NCBI GenBank assembly: GCA_014802265.1
Contig: JAAVCP010000082.1
Span: 1-50,905 of the forward strand
Direction of reading: 5' to 3'
DNA: 50,905 bases
DNA from: Bacteroides sp.
GTDB taxonomy: Bacteria; Bacteroidota; Bacteroidia; Bacteroidales; Muribaculaceae
The notes under the pieces were generated by a model. The model did not search any database. It was given only the letters and a program-made list of their open reading frames with translations, and was not told where the DNA came from. Below, piece by piece: positions 1 through 9,721 of the stretch. The stretch's first letter is position 1; every line of letters starts with the position of its first letter. The position numbers and the translations under genes were made by a program.

Positions 1-642
1 ATCTTGTCATAAGATGTCCGAAAAGAGACCGGGGGATGTAGCCCTTGTCAGCGTACAGTTTCCCGAAGACCTTGTCAGTCAACGTGTCCATGACCGGTTC
101 GTTACGGTCGTCCACGTTGGCACTCGTCAGGACAAAGTTGATCAGCCCGCCTCTGTGGTTGCACGGCAGATGCAGCTTGAAGCCGACATACCACCCCATT
201 GTGCCTTTGCCCTTTGTCGCAATACCCTTGAACACCTTCATGCCGGACTGACGCCTGTTATGTATGACAGGGATACAGTTGCTGTCGACAAAACTGATGC
301 CGGGCATTCCCCGAAGCATGCGGGCTGCAGGAATATCATCAGGGCAACGAAACAACGTGGCATTATCTCCACAAACCTGTTACAGGAGAACCTTTCCGGG
401 AACAGATGCCTCCACTGTCCGCAGACACAAGACAGATAATAGTGCTTGAAATTGCGGTAGGTGTTGAAGTGGAAACAGATCAGGATGGTGATGACCTCTG
501 CATCGGACATCATGCGTTTTCTACGGCGTTTAGGAGCCTCAGGAGATGATGGGAGAGCGTTTTTTGCCATCCCGGTCTCAAATTCTTTGCAAAAATCATC
601 TGCAGTACAAAAAATTTCAGTAACTTTACCTTCGGTAATCAT
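1..642 (-). pseudogene. IS982-family transposase, 5' part, frameshifted and cut by window edge
   Basis: The reading frame opens at 642 with MITEGKVTEIF and continues with the conserved MMSDAEVITILICFHF and FKHYYL segments typical of Bacteroidota IS982 transposases. At the CCCC run near 309-312 the frame changes. Past it, the other minus-strand frame gives GMPGISFVDSNCIPV, then KVFKGIATKGKGTMGWY and VFGKLYADKGYIP, which are the DDE-domain segments expected next. Joining the two frames gives a continuous transposase, so one base has probably been lost. The C-terminus lies outside the window. I could not define the terminal inverted repeat with confidence. As read, the product would be inactive. 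Confidence 0.85.
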
Positions 643-1004
643 GATTAGTATATATATTTTGTACCTCTAAATTACTAAGAATCATTGCTATTGCCAAAAG
701 AATCGGCAACTTTTTAAGCTGCCGATTCAACTTTTTATTATGCTAGTCTTATCCCGAACTCGCGTTTGTTCATTGCTGATTTATTCGGTTAATAATGTTA
801 TTGTTTAGGCTTTGAACAGCCTTGTATATCATGTAGTTTCCAACGGGGCTAAAAGAGGTTTTACTATTATTTCTACGCTTAAAAATATTTTTAGTCCACC
901 TTTATGTCATGAATAAGTTATCGTCCCTTCAATCATCGGCAGTAATATATCTGTAATTCATCTGCTTATGTTTCACAAATCTGATTTTGTTGAAGATTGA
1001 TGAT
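643..1004. other. Intergenic stretch with one hairpin; no gene seen
   Basis: No supported coding frame is seen. The only clear structure is a perfect 9-bp stem (GAATCGGCA at 700-708 with TGCCGATTC at 720-728) followed on the plus strand by a T-rich tract at 731-737. It could act as a terminator in either direction between the IS982 gene and neighbouring transcription. The rest may contain remains of the insertion sequence end, but this cannot be shown. Confidence 0.5.
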
Positions 1005-2054
1005 TTACCATATATTGAACCTGTAGCCGACTGACACGGTAACACTCCAGATCATATTCATAAGGGTGTGGCTTTTGTCATAAGCCAGCGTGGTATCCAA
1101 GGAACCAATTACACCAAAGAACCAACGATTGCGGTTATAAACAATCGATGCTCTAAGCCGATTGGAGAATGAGACGGAACTTTTTGTTTCTTCATGATTG
1201 ATTATAAATCCTCGACGAAGTCCGATAGTCGGAGCTTCCTGAAAACTGACAAGGAGATTGCGCGCTGCAACCCAGTTATATCCATATCCAAGACGCAGAG
1301 CGTAGTTTTCGTTTTCACTGTTATACTGATATCCGGTCCAAGTCTCCGGTAACCGTTCAATCAAATCTGGAGGCAAGCCGGAAAAATTGAAATTATATTT
1401 CGCAGACCAATAGGAGATTCCGGCAAAGAAAGAGCCTGCGGACTTGAGTTGTCGTTTACTGAAGGCAAAAGACGCAGGTTGCGAATATTTCTTATTATTG
1501 AAGAAGTAATAAGCATCCAACCCCCATACGCTACAATCGATACCATTAAAATCCAGATTGTTATAAATCATATTGTTCTTTCCATCGGTAAATTTGGTTA
1601 TGCGGGTTCCGACATCATTGTTTATGAAATACACATCGGCCGACAAAAGTGAACATGAAAATCCGACGTTGAATCGTTTTCGTGCTTTACTACGACTTCC
1701 AAAAAGGTTAGACACATTTATGTCATACCCGACCGTGACTGCCATGTATGTGAGATATGCACCTGTTGAAGTACATGGTTCTGACATTAGCTGGATTTCC
1801 GAGTCGTTTTCGAGACGGAAATCATAGTAATCTGTCCACGAATCAGTAGAAGCCTTAATATTGAATTTATATCCTGTTCCGACTACATAAGTGCTATCGT
1901 ATGAATTAAAGAACTTATCGCCCCAACGATATACGCCTATACAAAAGCGCGGGAAAGCACCCCACTGGGCAATGGAGTCAAGTTTGAACGAAATAGCATA
2001 GCTGTTTGCTGAAACCATCGTCAAAAAGAACACTAATATGTATTTTGTATTCAA
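1005..2054 (-). CDS. DUF4421-type outer-membrane beta-barrel protein
   Basis: This is a 349-aa protein with a signal peptide ending near SANSYA (residues 15-20), followed by alternating aromatic and polar strands and a terminal VGYRFNIW, as in outer-membrane barrels. WGDKFFNSYDSTYVVGTGYKFN and the YFFNNKKYSQPASFAFSKRQ region match my memory of the Bacteroidota DUF4421 family, whose function is unknown. It is the last gene of the minus-strand operon that starts at 8580, 25 bp after a small lipoprotein ORF. Placement next to a phospholipase and an RND pump suggests a role in envelope upkeep, but that is inference. No terminator is obvious between 1005 and 643. Confidence 0.7.
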   Translation of the reverse strand: MNTKYILVFFLTMVSANSYAISFKLDSIAQWGAFPRFCIGVYRWGDKFFNSYDSTYVVGTGYKFNIKASTDSWTDYYDFRLENDSEIQLMSEPCTSTGAYLTYMAVTVGYDINVSNLFGSRSKARKRFNVGFSCSLLSADVYFINNDVGTRITKFTDGKNNMIYNNLDFNGIDCSVWGLDAYYFFNNKKYSQPASFAFSKRQLKSAGSFFAGISYWSAKYNFNFSGLPPDLIERLPETWTGYQYNSENENYALRLGYGYNWVAARNLLVSFQEAPTIGLRRGFIINHEETKSSVSFSNRLRASIVYNRNRWFFGVIGSLDTTLAYDKSHTLMNMIWSVTVSVGYRFNIW

Positions 2055-2079
2055 GGCTTAATATACCAGTGAAATATTG

Positions 2080-2271
2080 TCAATAGAGAATTCCATACAT
2101 ACGGTTCCGACATAGGCGGTTCGGCAGCTCAATAAGCTCTATATTCTTGTTTGTCAAATGTTGTTCACCAGTTATATGAACATCGTAATGACCGCTTTCA
2201 AGCATATCGCATGCCGTCATTGTTATAGAAATCATTACAATGGCGGCATATTTAATCCGAATATAATTCAT
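2080..2271 (-). CDS. Small lipoprotein, possibly a truncated metallophosphoesterase
   Basis: This is a 63-aa ORF with a lipoprotein signal (ISITMTAC, cysteine at residue 21). After the cysteine, DMLESGHYDVHITGEQ followed by NKNIELIE resembles the N-terminus of Bacteroidales lipoprotein metallophosphoesterases, which then continue into a catalytic domain. Here the frame stops 20 residues later and no metallophosphoesterase motif follows. It is either a decayed 5' fragment or a free-standing small lipoprotein. It sits 10 bp downstream of the phospholipase gene and 25 bp upstream of the DUF4421 gene, so it is probably co-transcribed with them. Confidence 0.5.
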   Translation of the reverse strand: MNYIRIKYAAIVMISITMTACDMLESGHYDVHITGEQHLTNKNIELIELPNRLCRNRMYGILY

Positions 2272-2281
2272 GTTGTCTTGA

Positions 2282-3124
2282 TTAATAATCGCTGAAATAT
2301 TTTGGTCTGAAAACTAATCCTACACGTAAATGCGACGAGAAGACGTTATAATCAAGAAGTCCTTCTCCATAACCATTGTAATATTGTGCAAATAAGTGCC
2401 AGTTTTGCCTTGCAGTGACCTGCCAGGAAACCTCGGCGACGCTGTTGAAATCAAGTTTCCATGTTTTACGTTTCACCAATAACAACGATCCTCGCCACCT
2501 TCGGTTATTCGACATCAATTCCACCCCGACCTGACCTATACCAACATATTTCAATATATCCCTGTTATTATCACTATCTACATAAGGAATCCAAAACTTT
2601 GCATGGATAAGGGCATTATGGGTGAGCATAAAGTCACCACCAACAGATATATGGTTCCATGAGCGTGAGTATACTGAATCCCTTCCATTGCTTTCATGCT
2701 CAACCTGAAACATCAGTTTGCCTACATATTGACCCTTGCTGAACAATGGTTTTGCTATACCAATGCCGGGATTGAAGTTAATATCTGTCATGGGCAGGGA
2801 TTCCTCCAGAACATTCCAGAATGCCTTTTGTGAATAAAACAGATAAAGATATGTCCCCCAAGAGAGCGTTGACTTTGTAAGTTTCAATCTCAGTGAAATC
2901 TGAAATTTAACATTAGTGTTTGTGTTTGTTGGTTTCTGTCCAATTGACGGACCAAAAATGAAATAGTTGTCTTTATATAGTCCGAAGTAAGGCTCCTCAT
3001 CGAATGCCATCCGCACGCTGTCCGAATCAATAGGAATTGATTTGGAAGTAATAATCTGTGCCTCCGCGTTCAAACCCCATTGAAAGGACACCAGCAGTAT
3101 CAATATGATTTTTATATTTTTCAA
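2282..3124 (-). CDS. pldA: Outer-membrane phospholipase A (OMPLA-like)
   Basis: This 280-aa protein has a signal peptide (cleavage near AEAQ, residues 20-23) and the OMPLA active-site block. H143-E-S145-N-G is followed by SRSWN with N157. The H, H+2 and H+14 spacing equals that of the His-Ser-Asn triad of Escherichia coli OMPLA (H142, S144, N156). The family forms a 12-strand barrel that hydrolyses phospholipids misplaced in the outer leaflet, with Ca2+-dependent dimerisation. The gene lies 27 bp downstream of the TolC-like gene in the same orientation, so efflux and outer-membrane lipid turnover may be controlled together. The barrel ends in LRVGLVFRPKYFSDY. The family assignment is strong because the whole active-site spacing is kept. 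Confidence 0.88.
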   Translation of the reverse strand: MKNIKIILILLVSFQWGLNAEAQIITSKSIPIDSDSVRMAFDEEPYFGLYKDNYFIFGPSIGQKPTNTNTNVKFQISLRLKLTKSTLSWGTYLYLFYSQKAFWNVLEESLPMTDINFNPGIGIAKPLFSKGQYVGKLMFQVEHESNGRDSVYSRSWNHISVGGDFMLTHNALIHAKFWIPYVDSDNNRDILKYVGIGQVGVELMSNNRRWRGSLLLVKRKTWKLDFNSVAEVSWQVTARQNWHLFAQYYNGYGEGLLDYNVFSSHLRVGLVFRPKYFSDY

Positions 3125-3151
3125 TATACAAAAGTTTTTTAAGCTATAATC

Positions 3152-4441
3152 TTATCTCCCGGTTGATTGGAGATATATGACTCTCTTCACACAATAGTCA
3201 GCATAGGAATCGGCATACTTGTCACAGCTTTGCTGATATAATGCCTGAGCCTCGAGCAAATCTGTCATAGATATTGTGCCTGCTATATACCTTTGCTGGG
3301 CAAGACGCAGGTTCTCCCTTGACTGTTCTATCGATTCAATGGCTACACTTATTTGATTATAACTGTTATTAAACTCAGACCATGCAGAGTGCATACGGAC
3401 AATCAAAAGTTCGGATTTATCCCTGAAATCCATTTCAGCAATATTGACAGCCGTCTTTTGCTTTTTCATGGAATACGAACCTCCCCACCATCCCGTAATT
3501 GGGATTGAAACATTAACGAAACCGGCAAGGAAATTATGGCTTTTATCCATGAGATTGTCATATACATAACCTGCCCCTACAGCAACAGTCGGAAGATTTT
3601 TACCCACCTCCAATTTATATTGCAGGTTCTGTGCCTTTACATTAGTGGTCAGCAGATTATATTCGGGTGTCAATCCCAATGATGATTCCGGGTCTTGGTA
3701 ATAGCTTTGAGGAGGGTCCGGCAGAATATATCCTTCCGTAAGTCCTGTTAAATCCCAATCATTATCGGATAACCCGATATATTGGGCCAATACCATTCGG
3801 CAGACATCAATTCCACTCCTTACATTCGAAAGACTGCTTTCCACCTCATTTTTCCTCAACTGCACCTGCAATTTATCATTGTTATATGCAACCCCGGCCT
3901 TTAACGCCACTTCAACATCATGATTTAATGTGTCAAGAAGATTCTTGACAGTGAGTAAGGTATGTTCTTTCTCTTTTAATGAGATAATTTGCCAATAATA
4001 CTGTTCTGTGGTGAGCAAGACTTCATTCCGGCTCTGAGCCAACTGTAATTCACTTACGGTAATACCGATTGAGGCGAGTTTGTTTCCGTTGATTATCTGC
4101 CCTCCCACAAAGACAGGCTGTGTAAGTGTCAAGGCACCAAGAATACCATCCTTGAGCATAGACATTGAACCCAATGGTCCCATATCCATTTCGATAAGAG
4201 GTTTGTTCATGTCCATTGCAATGCCTACGGCACTTACATTCGGAAAGAAATTTGTGAAAGCACCTTTCTTAGTATCTTTTGCCTGTTGGACAGCTGCATT
4301 CGCAGATTTCATCTTCATATTGTTTTCAACAGCCATATCCCTGCACATATCAAGTGTAAGAGCTTGATTCTGTGAATATACAGTTGCCGAAATGCAGACT
4401 ATCAGGACAATAGACAATATATATTTTCTTAAATTAAGCAT
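3152..4441 (-). CDS. TolC-family outer-membrane efflux protein
   Basis: This is a 429-aa protein with a signal peptide (MLNLRKYILSIVLIVCISAT, then VYSQ) and two related halves rich in long amphipathic helices. AVQQAKDTKKGAFTNFFPNV and the late LAQQRYIAGTISMTDLLEAQ are typical OEP repeats. It would form the outer-membrane duct of the tripartite pump encoded upstream. The frame is open 12 codons further upstream, but I prefer the ATG at 4441 because it starts the signal peptide and overlaps the end of the RND gene by 8 bp, as expected for coupled translation. Confidence 0.92.
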   Translation of the reverse strand: MLNLRKYILSIVLIVCISATVYSQNQALTLDMCRDMAVENNMKMKSANAAVQQAKDTKKGAFTNFFPNVSAVGIAMDMNKPLIEMDMGPLGSMSMLKDGILGALTLTQPVFVGGQIINGNKLASIGITVSELQLAQSRNEVLLTTEQYYWQIISLKEKEHTLLTVKNLLDTLNHDVEVALKAGVAYNNDKLQVQLRKNEVESSLSNVRSGIDVCRMVLAQYIGLSDNDWDLTGLTEGYILPDPPQSYYQDPESSLGLTPEYNLLTTNVKAQNLQYKLEVGKNLPTVAVGAGYVYDNLMDKSHNFLAGFVNVSIPITGWWGGSYSMKKQKTAVNIAEMDFRDKSELLIVRMHSAWSEFNNSYNQISVAIESIEQSRENLRLAQQRYIAGTISMTDLLEAQALYQQSCDKYADSYADYCVKRVIYLQSTGR

Positions 4442-7400
4442 GTTGTAATTTTTTAGAGGTTCTTTTGAATTTGGCATTCATGAACAGCCAATATAAAACC
4501 GGCATCACTGTGAGAATGAATACCATTGTTATAAGCGTACCGAAGAATATTACACTTCCCATAGGTTTCCAGATATTGCTACTTCCCAACAACATCGGTA
4601 TAACACCCATTGCAGCTGCCGCTGAAGTGAGGAATATGGGTCTCATACGTCTCTTTGCCGAAGTGAGTATGGATTCCTTGATGTCCATGTGTTGTACATT
4701 CTGGAGTTCAAGGGCATAATCAATCATTATTATTCCGTTCCTTGCAAGTATTCCCATCAGACTTACCAATCCGAGATTACAAGTCACAATAAAGTCCACT
4801 TTCATGATCAATATTCCCACGGCAGCCCCGAAAATACAAAACGACATACAGATCATGAGGAATGTGGCAGTCCGTATTCTCTTGAAATGCCAAAGGAGAA
4901 TAAAGAATATGAGGGCGGCAGCCATCATTAAGGCAGCCATAATATTGGGCGTATGCTCCTCATTCTCATCCTTTTCACCACCGACTGAAACAATCGTTTC
5001 CTCACTTAAATCAATTTCATTCAGTCGGCTTAACACTTCGTTAGTAATGTTTATGGGATTCTCACCCCTTTCAACCTCCGCTCTGACAGTAAGAGTCCTT
5101 AAACCGTTTCTCCTTACTATTTGACCGATTTCCCATTCCGGAGTAACAGTGGCAATCTGTCTAAGGGGCACATTGTCAATACCTCCGGCGACAGCAATCT
5201 TCTCATTCGCAACATCTGTAGCTTCAGCCCTGTCGGAACGGGATGTTTTTATTTTTACCGGAATGCCGTAATCCCCCTCCCATACTGTTCCAACAGGCAA
5301 TCCGTCATTATACCGCATTGCCAGTTGGGTTTCAATACCGACATTTGTAACGCCCAGAGTCTGTGAAGACTGTTCGTCAAGGGTAACCCTTGTCGCTTGC
5401 AAAGGTTCACCATAGTCTGAGCTGACAAGGTTTAGTTTAGGAATCGCTCTCATCACTGCCATTACCTTGTCTGCATCTGAACGTAGAGTATCAATATCTG
5501 TACCTGTCAAGCGGATTTCTACAGGAAAAACAGCTTCCGTATATCCTAATTGTTTGAACCTGACATGTGCTTCGGGGAATGCGTCACGAAATTTGGGAGT
5601 CATTTCATTCAGTAATTCTTCCGTAGCGGTATTACCGGTGGTATTTACGATGAACTGTGCGAAATTGGCACCACCGGGCTGAGGGGCATAGGATGTCATG
5701 AAACGGGGTGATGAGGTTCCTTTAAAAGAGGCGATTGATTTAATCCTGCTGTCGCCTCTCATCATGAGTTCAAGACTGTCTGCAACAGAGGCGGTTTTCT
5801 CCAATGATGTACCGGTCGGCATAAAGATCTCCACAGCAAATTGGTTACGTTCAGCAAAAGGTAGTAGCCTTTGGGTCAAGGAAGCCATCAAATAAATTCC
5901 GATTCCAACCGAAAGGACGCCAAATGTAAGAGTCAGATATTTATACCTGAAACAGCGATCGATTAGCCAGTCATAACTCTTTTGTAAAAGGTCAAGGATT
6001 GATCTGCGGGGTTTATTGTTTCTTGAATATCTTTGTTTAATAGGTTTCCTGATAAACCAGTACTGTAAAAAAGGCACTATCATCTCTGCCACGATAAGAG
6101 ACAGGAACAGAACTATGGATATCGCCCATGGGAAGAATTTGATGAAATCATATACCATTCCCGAGCATGTAAGAAGGAAGGGGAAGAATGTGAGTGAGAT
6201 AGCGAGGGTTGCTGAAAGAATCGACTTGAAGAACTGTCTTGCACTTCTTATAGAGGCTTCCCACCGACTCATCCCTTCCGACATCAATTCAAGATAGCTG
6301 TCAATGATTACAATAGAGTTGTCAACTATCATACCCAGCGTTACGATGAGTGCAGCCAGTGAAACGGAGTTAAGTCCTATATCAAAAGCCCAGAATAACC
6401 CTATAGACATAAAAATGGTAATCGGGATTGTAGAGGCAGCCACGAGTGCAACGCGCCAAGGCAGAAGCAGCACAACCACAACTACCACTGCGAGAATTGC
6501 AATCAGAAGCTCCTCGAGGAAATTGGTTACACTGTCATCAACTACCTTGCTTTGGTCGGTGATCGTTGTAATGGAGACTTCTTCAGGCAAAGAATTTTGG
6601 AATTTACCAAGTGCAGCCTGAATTTCCTCGCCCATGGCAACTATATTCCTACCTGTCTTCATTTCAACACTAAGTATCAGGCAGTTTTTACCGTTTGTGG
6701 TTATATAACTTGTAGGAGAAGGGTATTCTTTGACAATCGTGGCAACATCCTTTAGCCTTACGGTCTCACCTGTAGGCAAGGATATTACAATCAATTCTTC
6801 AACATCATGCTGAGAATTAATGCTCCGCGTTATATAAATGGGGGCAGTACGGTCAGGATCTTTTATCCGGCCTCCCGTGGTCGTGAACCCATTGTTAAAA
6901 AGGGTCATTGCAAGCATTTGGTCATTGAATCCATAATGGGACAGTTTATCGGTATCAACATAAACTGAAATCTGTTCCTGTTGCATACCATAAACATTCA
7001 TTCTTCCAATGGCTTCGATTTTACGGAGTTCATCTTTCAGCTCATCCATGTAATCATTCAGTTCACGATAGGTTTTATCTGAACTTTCCATTGAAATGAG
7101 GAGTGCGGCTGTATCGCCGAAATCATCTATCACTTGAATTGCGAGCACTCCGGAAGGTAGCTGAGGTTTAAATTCTGATATACCATGCTTGAACTTGCTC
7201 CAGAACTCATCTTTGTTATTGACATCGTTATTTAATACAATCTGAACAATGGCAATTCCATCCTGACAGAAAGTCTGAGTTTTGGCCTTTCGTACTTCCT
7301 TGTATCCGAAGATATAGTTTTCAAGAGGTTTGGCAACCTGTTCCTCCATCATCTCCGCCGTATAACCAGGGCATACTGCTGCCACGATACCCTGACGGAT

Positions 7401-7538
7401 TGTGAAATCGGGGAATTCATTCTTGTCCATTCTTGAAAGCCCAAGAACACCGATGCCCATGAGACAGCACACTATAAGGATAACTATTCTATGATGGGTC
7501 ATTGCCCATTCCACTATATTTGATTTAGCTTTATCCAT
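4434..7538 (-). CDS. RND-family efflux pump permease (AcrB/HAE1-like)
   Basis: This 1034-aa protein has the usual RND plan: a TM helix near residues 17-35, a large periplasmic loop, a TM bundle (about 335-540), a second loop and a final bundle (about 865-1015). The TM4 proton-relay segment reads LGMIVDNSIVIIDSY, keeping one acidic residue where many pumps have two. LMGILARNGIIMIDYALE is the equivalent of TM10. It would use the proton gradient to export drugs, lipids or other amphiphiles. Adaptor, pump and channel genes are adjacent (7 bp gap, then 8 bp overlap), so the operon encodes a complete complex. Substrate cannot be told from sequence. Confidence 0.95.
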   Translation of the reverse strand: MDKAKSNIVEWAMTHHRIVILIVCCLMGIGVLGLSRMDKNEFPDFTIRQGIVAAVCPGYTAEMMEEQVAKPLENYIFGYKEVRKAKTQTFCQDGIAIVQIVLNNDVNNKDEFWSKFKHGISEFKPQLPSGVLAIQVIDDFGDTAALLISMESSDKTYRELNDYMDELKDELRKIEAIGRMNVYGMQQEQISVYVDTDKLSHYGFNDQMLAMTLFNNGFTTTGGRIKDPDRTAPIYITRSINSQHDVEELIVISLPTGETVRLKDVATIVKEYPSPTSYITTNGKNCLILSVEMKTGRNIVAMGEEIQAALGKFQNSLPEEVSITTITDQSKVVDDSVTNFLEELLIAILAVVVVVVLLLPWRVALVAASTIPITIFMSIGLFWAFDIGLNSVSLAALIVTLGMIVDNSIVIIDSYLELMSEGMSRWEASIRSARQFFKSILSATLAISLTFFPFLLTCSGMVYDFIKFFPWAISIVLFLSLIVAEMIVPFLQYWFIRKPIKQRYSRNNKPRRSILDLLQKSYDWLIDRCFRYKYLTLTFGVLSVGIGIYLMASLTQRLLPFAERNQFAVEIFMPTGTSLEKTASVADSLELMMRGDSRIKSIASFKGTSSPRFMTSYAPQPGGANFAQFIVNTTGNTATEELLNEMTPKFRDAFPEAHVRFKQLGYTEAVFPVEIRLTGTDIDTLRSDADKVMAVMRAIPKLNLVSSDYGEPLQATRVTLDEQSSQTLGVTNVGIETQLAMRYNDGLPVGTVWEGDYGIPVKIKTSRSDRAEATDVANEKIAVAGGIDNVPLRQIATVTPEWEIGQIVRRNGLRTLTVRAEVERGENPINITNEVLSRLNEIDLSEETIVSVGGEKDENEEHTPNIMAALMMAAALIFFILLWHFKRIRTATFLMICMSFCIFGAAVGILIMKVDFIVTCNLGLVSLMGILARNGIIMIDYALELQNVQHMDIKESILTSAKRRMRPIFLTSAAAAMGVIPMLLGSSNIWKPMGSVIFFGTLITMVFILTVMPVLYWLFMNAKFKRTSKKLQHA

Positions 7539-7545
7539 AACTCAT

Positions 7546-8580
7546 TTATTTTACAAATACAAGTGGAGAACCCTCACTTACTTTGTGCTGTCCTTCTATT
7601 ATTATGGTATCGCCGGCCGAGAGTCCGTTTGTTACGGCAATGCCATTCTTAGTATGTCTTCCTGTCATGATGTTTTTCTTTAAAGCTTTCCCATTGTTTG
7701 CAATCCAAACAAACCTATCCGCTCCAGATCCTAATTGAACTACTGATGCCGGAATTACTATAGACTTGTCTTCCGAAGCATTTATGAATTCCACATACGA
7801 AATCATGCCGGGCATTAATAGACGTTCGGGATTTAATACAGTCGCCTTGACCTGATATGTCCGGGAAATCGGATTTGCCTCAATCCCTTTTTCATTTATG
7901 TTGCCTTTGAACATTTGGTTATCAAGAGCAGGTACTGTTACTGAGACTTCATCTCCAATTTTTATTTTGGCAATTTCTGTTTCAGGTATGGATATGTTTA
8001 TATTGACCCTTTCAATTGACAAAACCTTAACCACAGTTGTGCCGGGCAAGACATTCTGTCCTTTTTCAATATCCTTTTGTGACACAATACCTGATACAGG
8101 ACTGTATAATTGGCAGTCAGCAAGGTTTTTCCTCGCTATCTCCACGGCCGATTTAGACTGTTGCAATTTTGTCTCGACATCTATCCATTCTATTTCGGGT
8201 AATGAATTATTATCATGCAGTTGTTTCATCCTTTCATAGGCATCTTCCGCCTGATGTAATGTCGCCTCAGACATCTCCAAAGAATGTTTGGAATTTGTAT
8301 CTTCAATTGTGGCGACAAGCTCACCTTTAGAAACATGCTGTCCAACTTTCACATAAATCTCCTTTATTGTACCGGGTACAGCGAAACTCAGGGATGTTCC
8401 TACCGTTTCTTCAATTGTACCTGAATAGTTGCTGCTCGTTGAAATTGTATTTTCGGCAACTTCCATAATTTTGACGGATACCAGTTCAAGAGTTCGATTA
8501 TTACCGTGCTCTTTTGAAGAACATGCTGTCAGGATTAACAAACCTATGCATAACGGTACGATTGATGGGATCTTACTCAT
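7546..8580 (-). CDS. RND periplasmic adaptor lipoprotein (membrane fusion protein)
   Basis: This 344-aa protein has a lipobox (LILTAC, cysteine at 20) followed by the standard adaptor plan: a beta-barrel/lipoyl half (SFAVPGTIKEIYVKVGQHV), an alpha-helical hairpin (about 100-145), the second lipoyl half (CQLYSPVSGIVSQKDIEKGQ) and a membrane-proximal domain ending SEGSPLVFVK. It links the pump at 7538 to the TolC-like duct. It is first in the operon and is transcribed away from an AraC-type gene, which is probably its regulator. A near-match to the Bacteroidota -7 box on the minus strand lies just upstream (around 8608-8615) but is not strong. Confidence 0.93.
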   Translation of the reverse strand: MSKIPSIVPLCIGLLILTACSSKEHGNNRTLELVSVKIMEVAENTISTSSNYSGTIEETVGTSLSFAVPGTIKEIYVKVGQHVSKGELVATIEDTNSKHSLEMSEATLHQAEDAYERMKQLHDNNSLPEIEWIDVETKLQQSKSAVEIARKNLADCQLYSPVSGIVSQKDIEKGQNVLPGTTVVKVLSIERVNINISIPETEIAKIKIGDEVSVTVPALDNQMFKGNINEKGIEANPISRTYQVKATVLNPERLLMPGMISYVEFINASEDKSIVIPASVVQLGSGADRFVWIANNGKALKKNIMTGRHTKNGIAVTNGLSAGDTIIIEGQHKVSEGSPLVFVK

Positions 8581-8743
8581 ATTGCTTGTTGATTTTAATT
8601 TTGGTGCAAATTTCTTATTTTATTCTCTATTGGGGATTGTGTAATTTTAGGTGAAAATTGAACTTTATGAAACTATCGCCATTTTGTTTCGCGATATTCA
8701 AATTTTGTTTAACAATAGACAATAATAATCGGTAAAAAAAAGC

Positions 8744-8751
8744 TAAATTTG
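8744..8751 (+). promoter_or_regulatory. Candidate -7 promoter box for the AraC gene
   Basis: TAAATTTG matches the Bacteroidota -7 consensus TAnnTTTG and lies 22 bp before the ATG at 8774. No good -33 TTTG is found at the usual 19-20 bp spacing. The AT-rich 8581-8743 stretch between the divergent operons probably carries the binding sites for the AraC protein, but I see no clear repeat. Confidence 0.5.
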
Positions 8752-8773
8752 CCAAACTGAAAATTGTTATTGT

Positions 8774-9688
8774 ATGGATTACACTGAATATCCCATAGAA
8801 TCAATTAAATTCGATGATATTACAGGTGCAGGTTTTTCCTGGGATGTCATCTATGAGGAATGTGGAATCGCTTTCCGTGACGGGGTTACACCGTTCTTCC
8901 TTAAGGATAAGGTCTGGGAAATTAAGATGGTCGTATTTATTATTTGTATAAAGGGAAGTTCCCAGTTCTCAGAAAACGGCAATATCATTAGATTGGAAGC
9001 TGGGGATGTTTTGATAAGGGTACCGGGAACGACTGTGGCAGATTGTATGGTCTCTCCCGATTTCAAATGCAAGGTGTTGTGCCTAAACCCTGACGTGTTT
9101 ACCTCTCACATCTCAGAACATGATTTTTTTGAGAATGCCTTAAGGGTGATTGATAACCCGGTGTTGAAAATTGATGTTGATAAAAACCTAGCAGCCCTAA
9201 TGGAATCCTATGACACAATTTTGAAGATTAAGGCAAAAGACAAGGACTCCAATCATAACAATATCATCATAAGCCATATAGTTGAATGTCTCTTGTATGA
9301 GATATTATGTAATATTCCGAAGACAGAAACAACCAGAATTAGACAGACGCATGGCAGTAAATTTGTATTATTTAATCGTTTCATAGAAATGGTCACGGCA
9401 GATAAGGGGTCGCTTCGTTCTGTGAAAAAATACGCTGATAAATTGAATATTACACCGCAATATCTCTCAGAGGTCTGCCAGAAATTAAGTGGGAAATCAC
9501 CTGTTGAGTGGATTAACGACACTTTAAAAAGGGAGATTGACAGGCTTCTGAAATATACAAATTACTCTGTAAGAGAAGTATCGGATTTACTAAATTTCTC
9601 GGACTGTTCTCTTTTCTCTAAGTATATGAAGAAACACTATAATACAACAGCACTCCAACATAGGGCAAAACTCCGGCAGCCAAAATAA
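8774..9688 (+). CDS. AraC-family transcriptional regulator
   Basis: This 304-aa protein has an N-terminal cupin-like sensing region (LEAGDVLIRVPGTTV near 75-89). Its C-terminal two-helix-turn-helix AraC domain lies at about 200-300: SVKKYADKLNITPQYLSEVC, then SPVEWINDTLKREIDRLL, then SVREVSDLLNFSDCSLFSKYMK. Such proteins commonly control the divergent efflux operon, here the six-gene unit starting at 8580. The ligand is unknown. The second HTH ends in KYMKKHYNTTALQHR, where the classical signature usually has RxFKKxxGxSPxxYR, so it is a little atypical. Confidence 0.9.
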   Translation: MDYTEYPIESIKFDDITGAGFSWDVIYEECGIAFRDGVTPFFLKDKVWEIKMVVFIICIKGSSQFSENGNIIRLEAGDVLIRVPGTTVADCMVSPDFKCKVLCLNPDVFTSHISEHDFFENALRVIDNPVLKIDVDKNLAALMESYDTILKIKAKDKDSNHNNIIISHIVECLLYEILCNIPKTETTRIRQTHGSKFVLFNRFIEMVTADKGSLRSVKKYADKLNITPQYLSEVCQKLSGKSPVEWINDTLKREIDRLLKYTNYSVREVSDLLNFSDCSLFSKYMKKHYNTTALQHRAKLRQPK

Positions 9689-9721
9689 ATCTTATGGACA
9701 GCCATTTCTTATGAGAGAGAC

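Noticed and set aside
4080..7000. Many plus-strand frames of 60-115 codons across the RND operon
   Set aside because: They lie opposite well-supported minus-strand pump genes, have no family motifs and are explained as antisense shadows.
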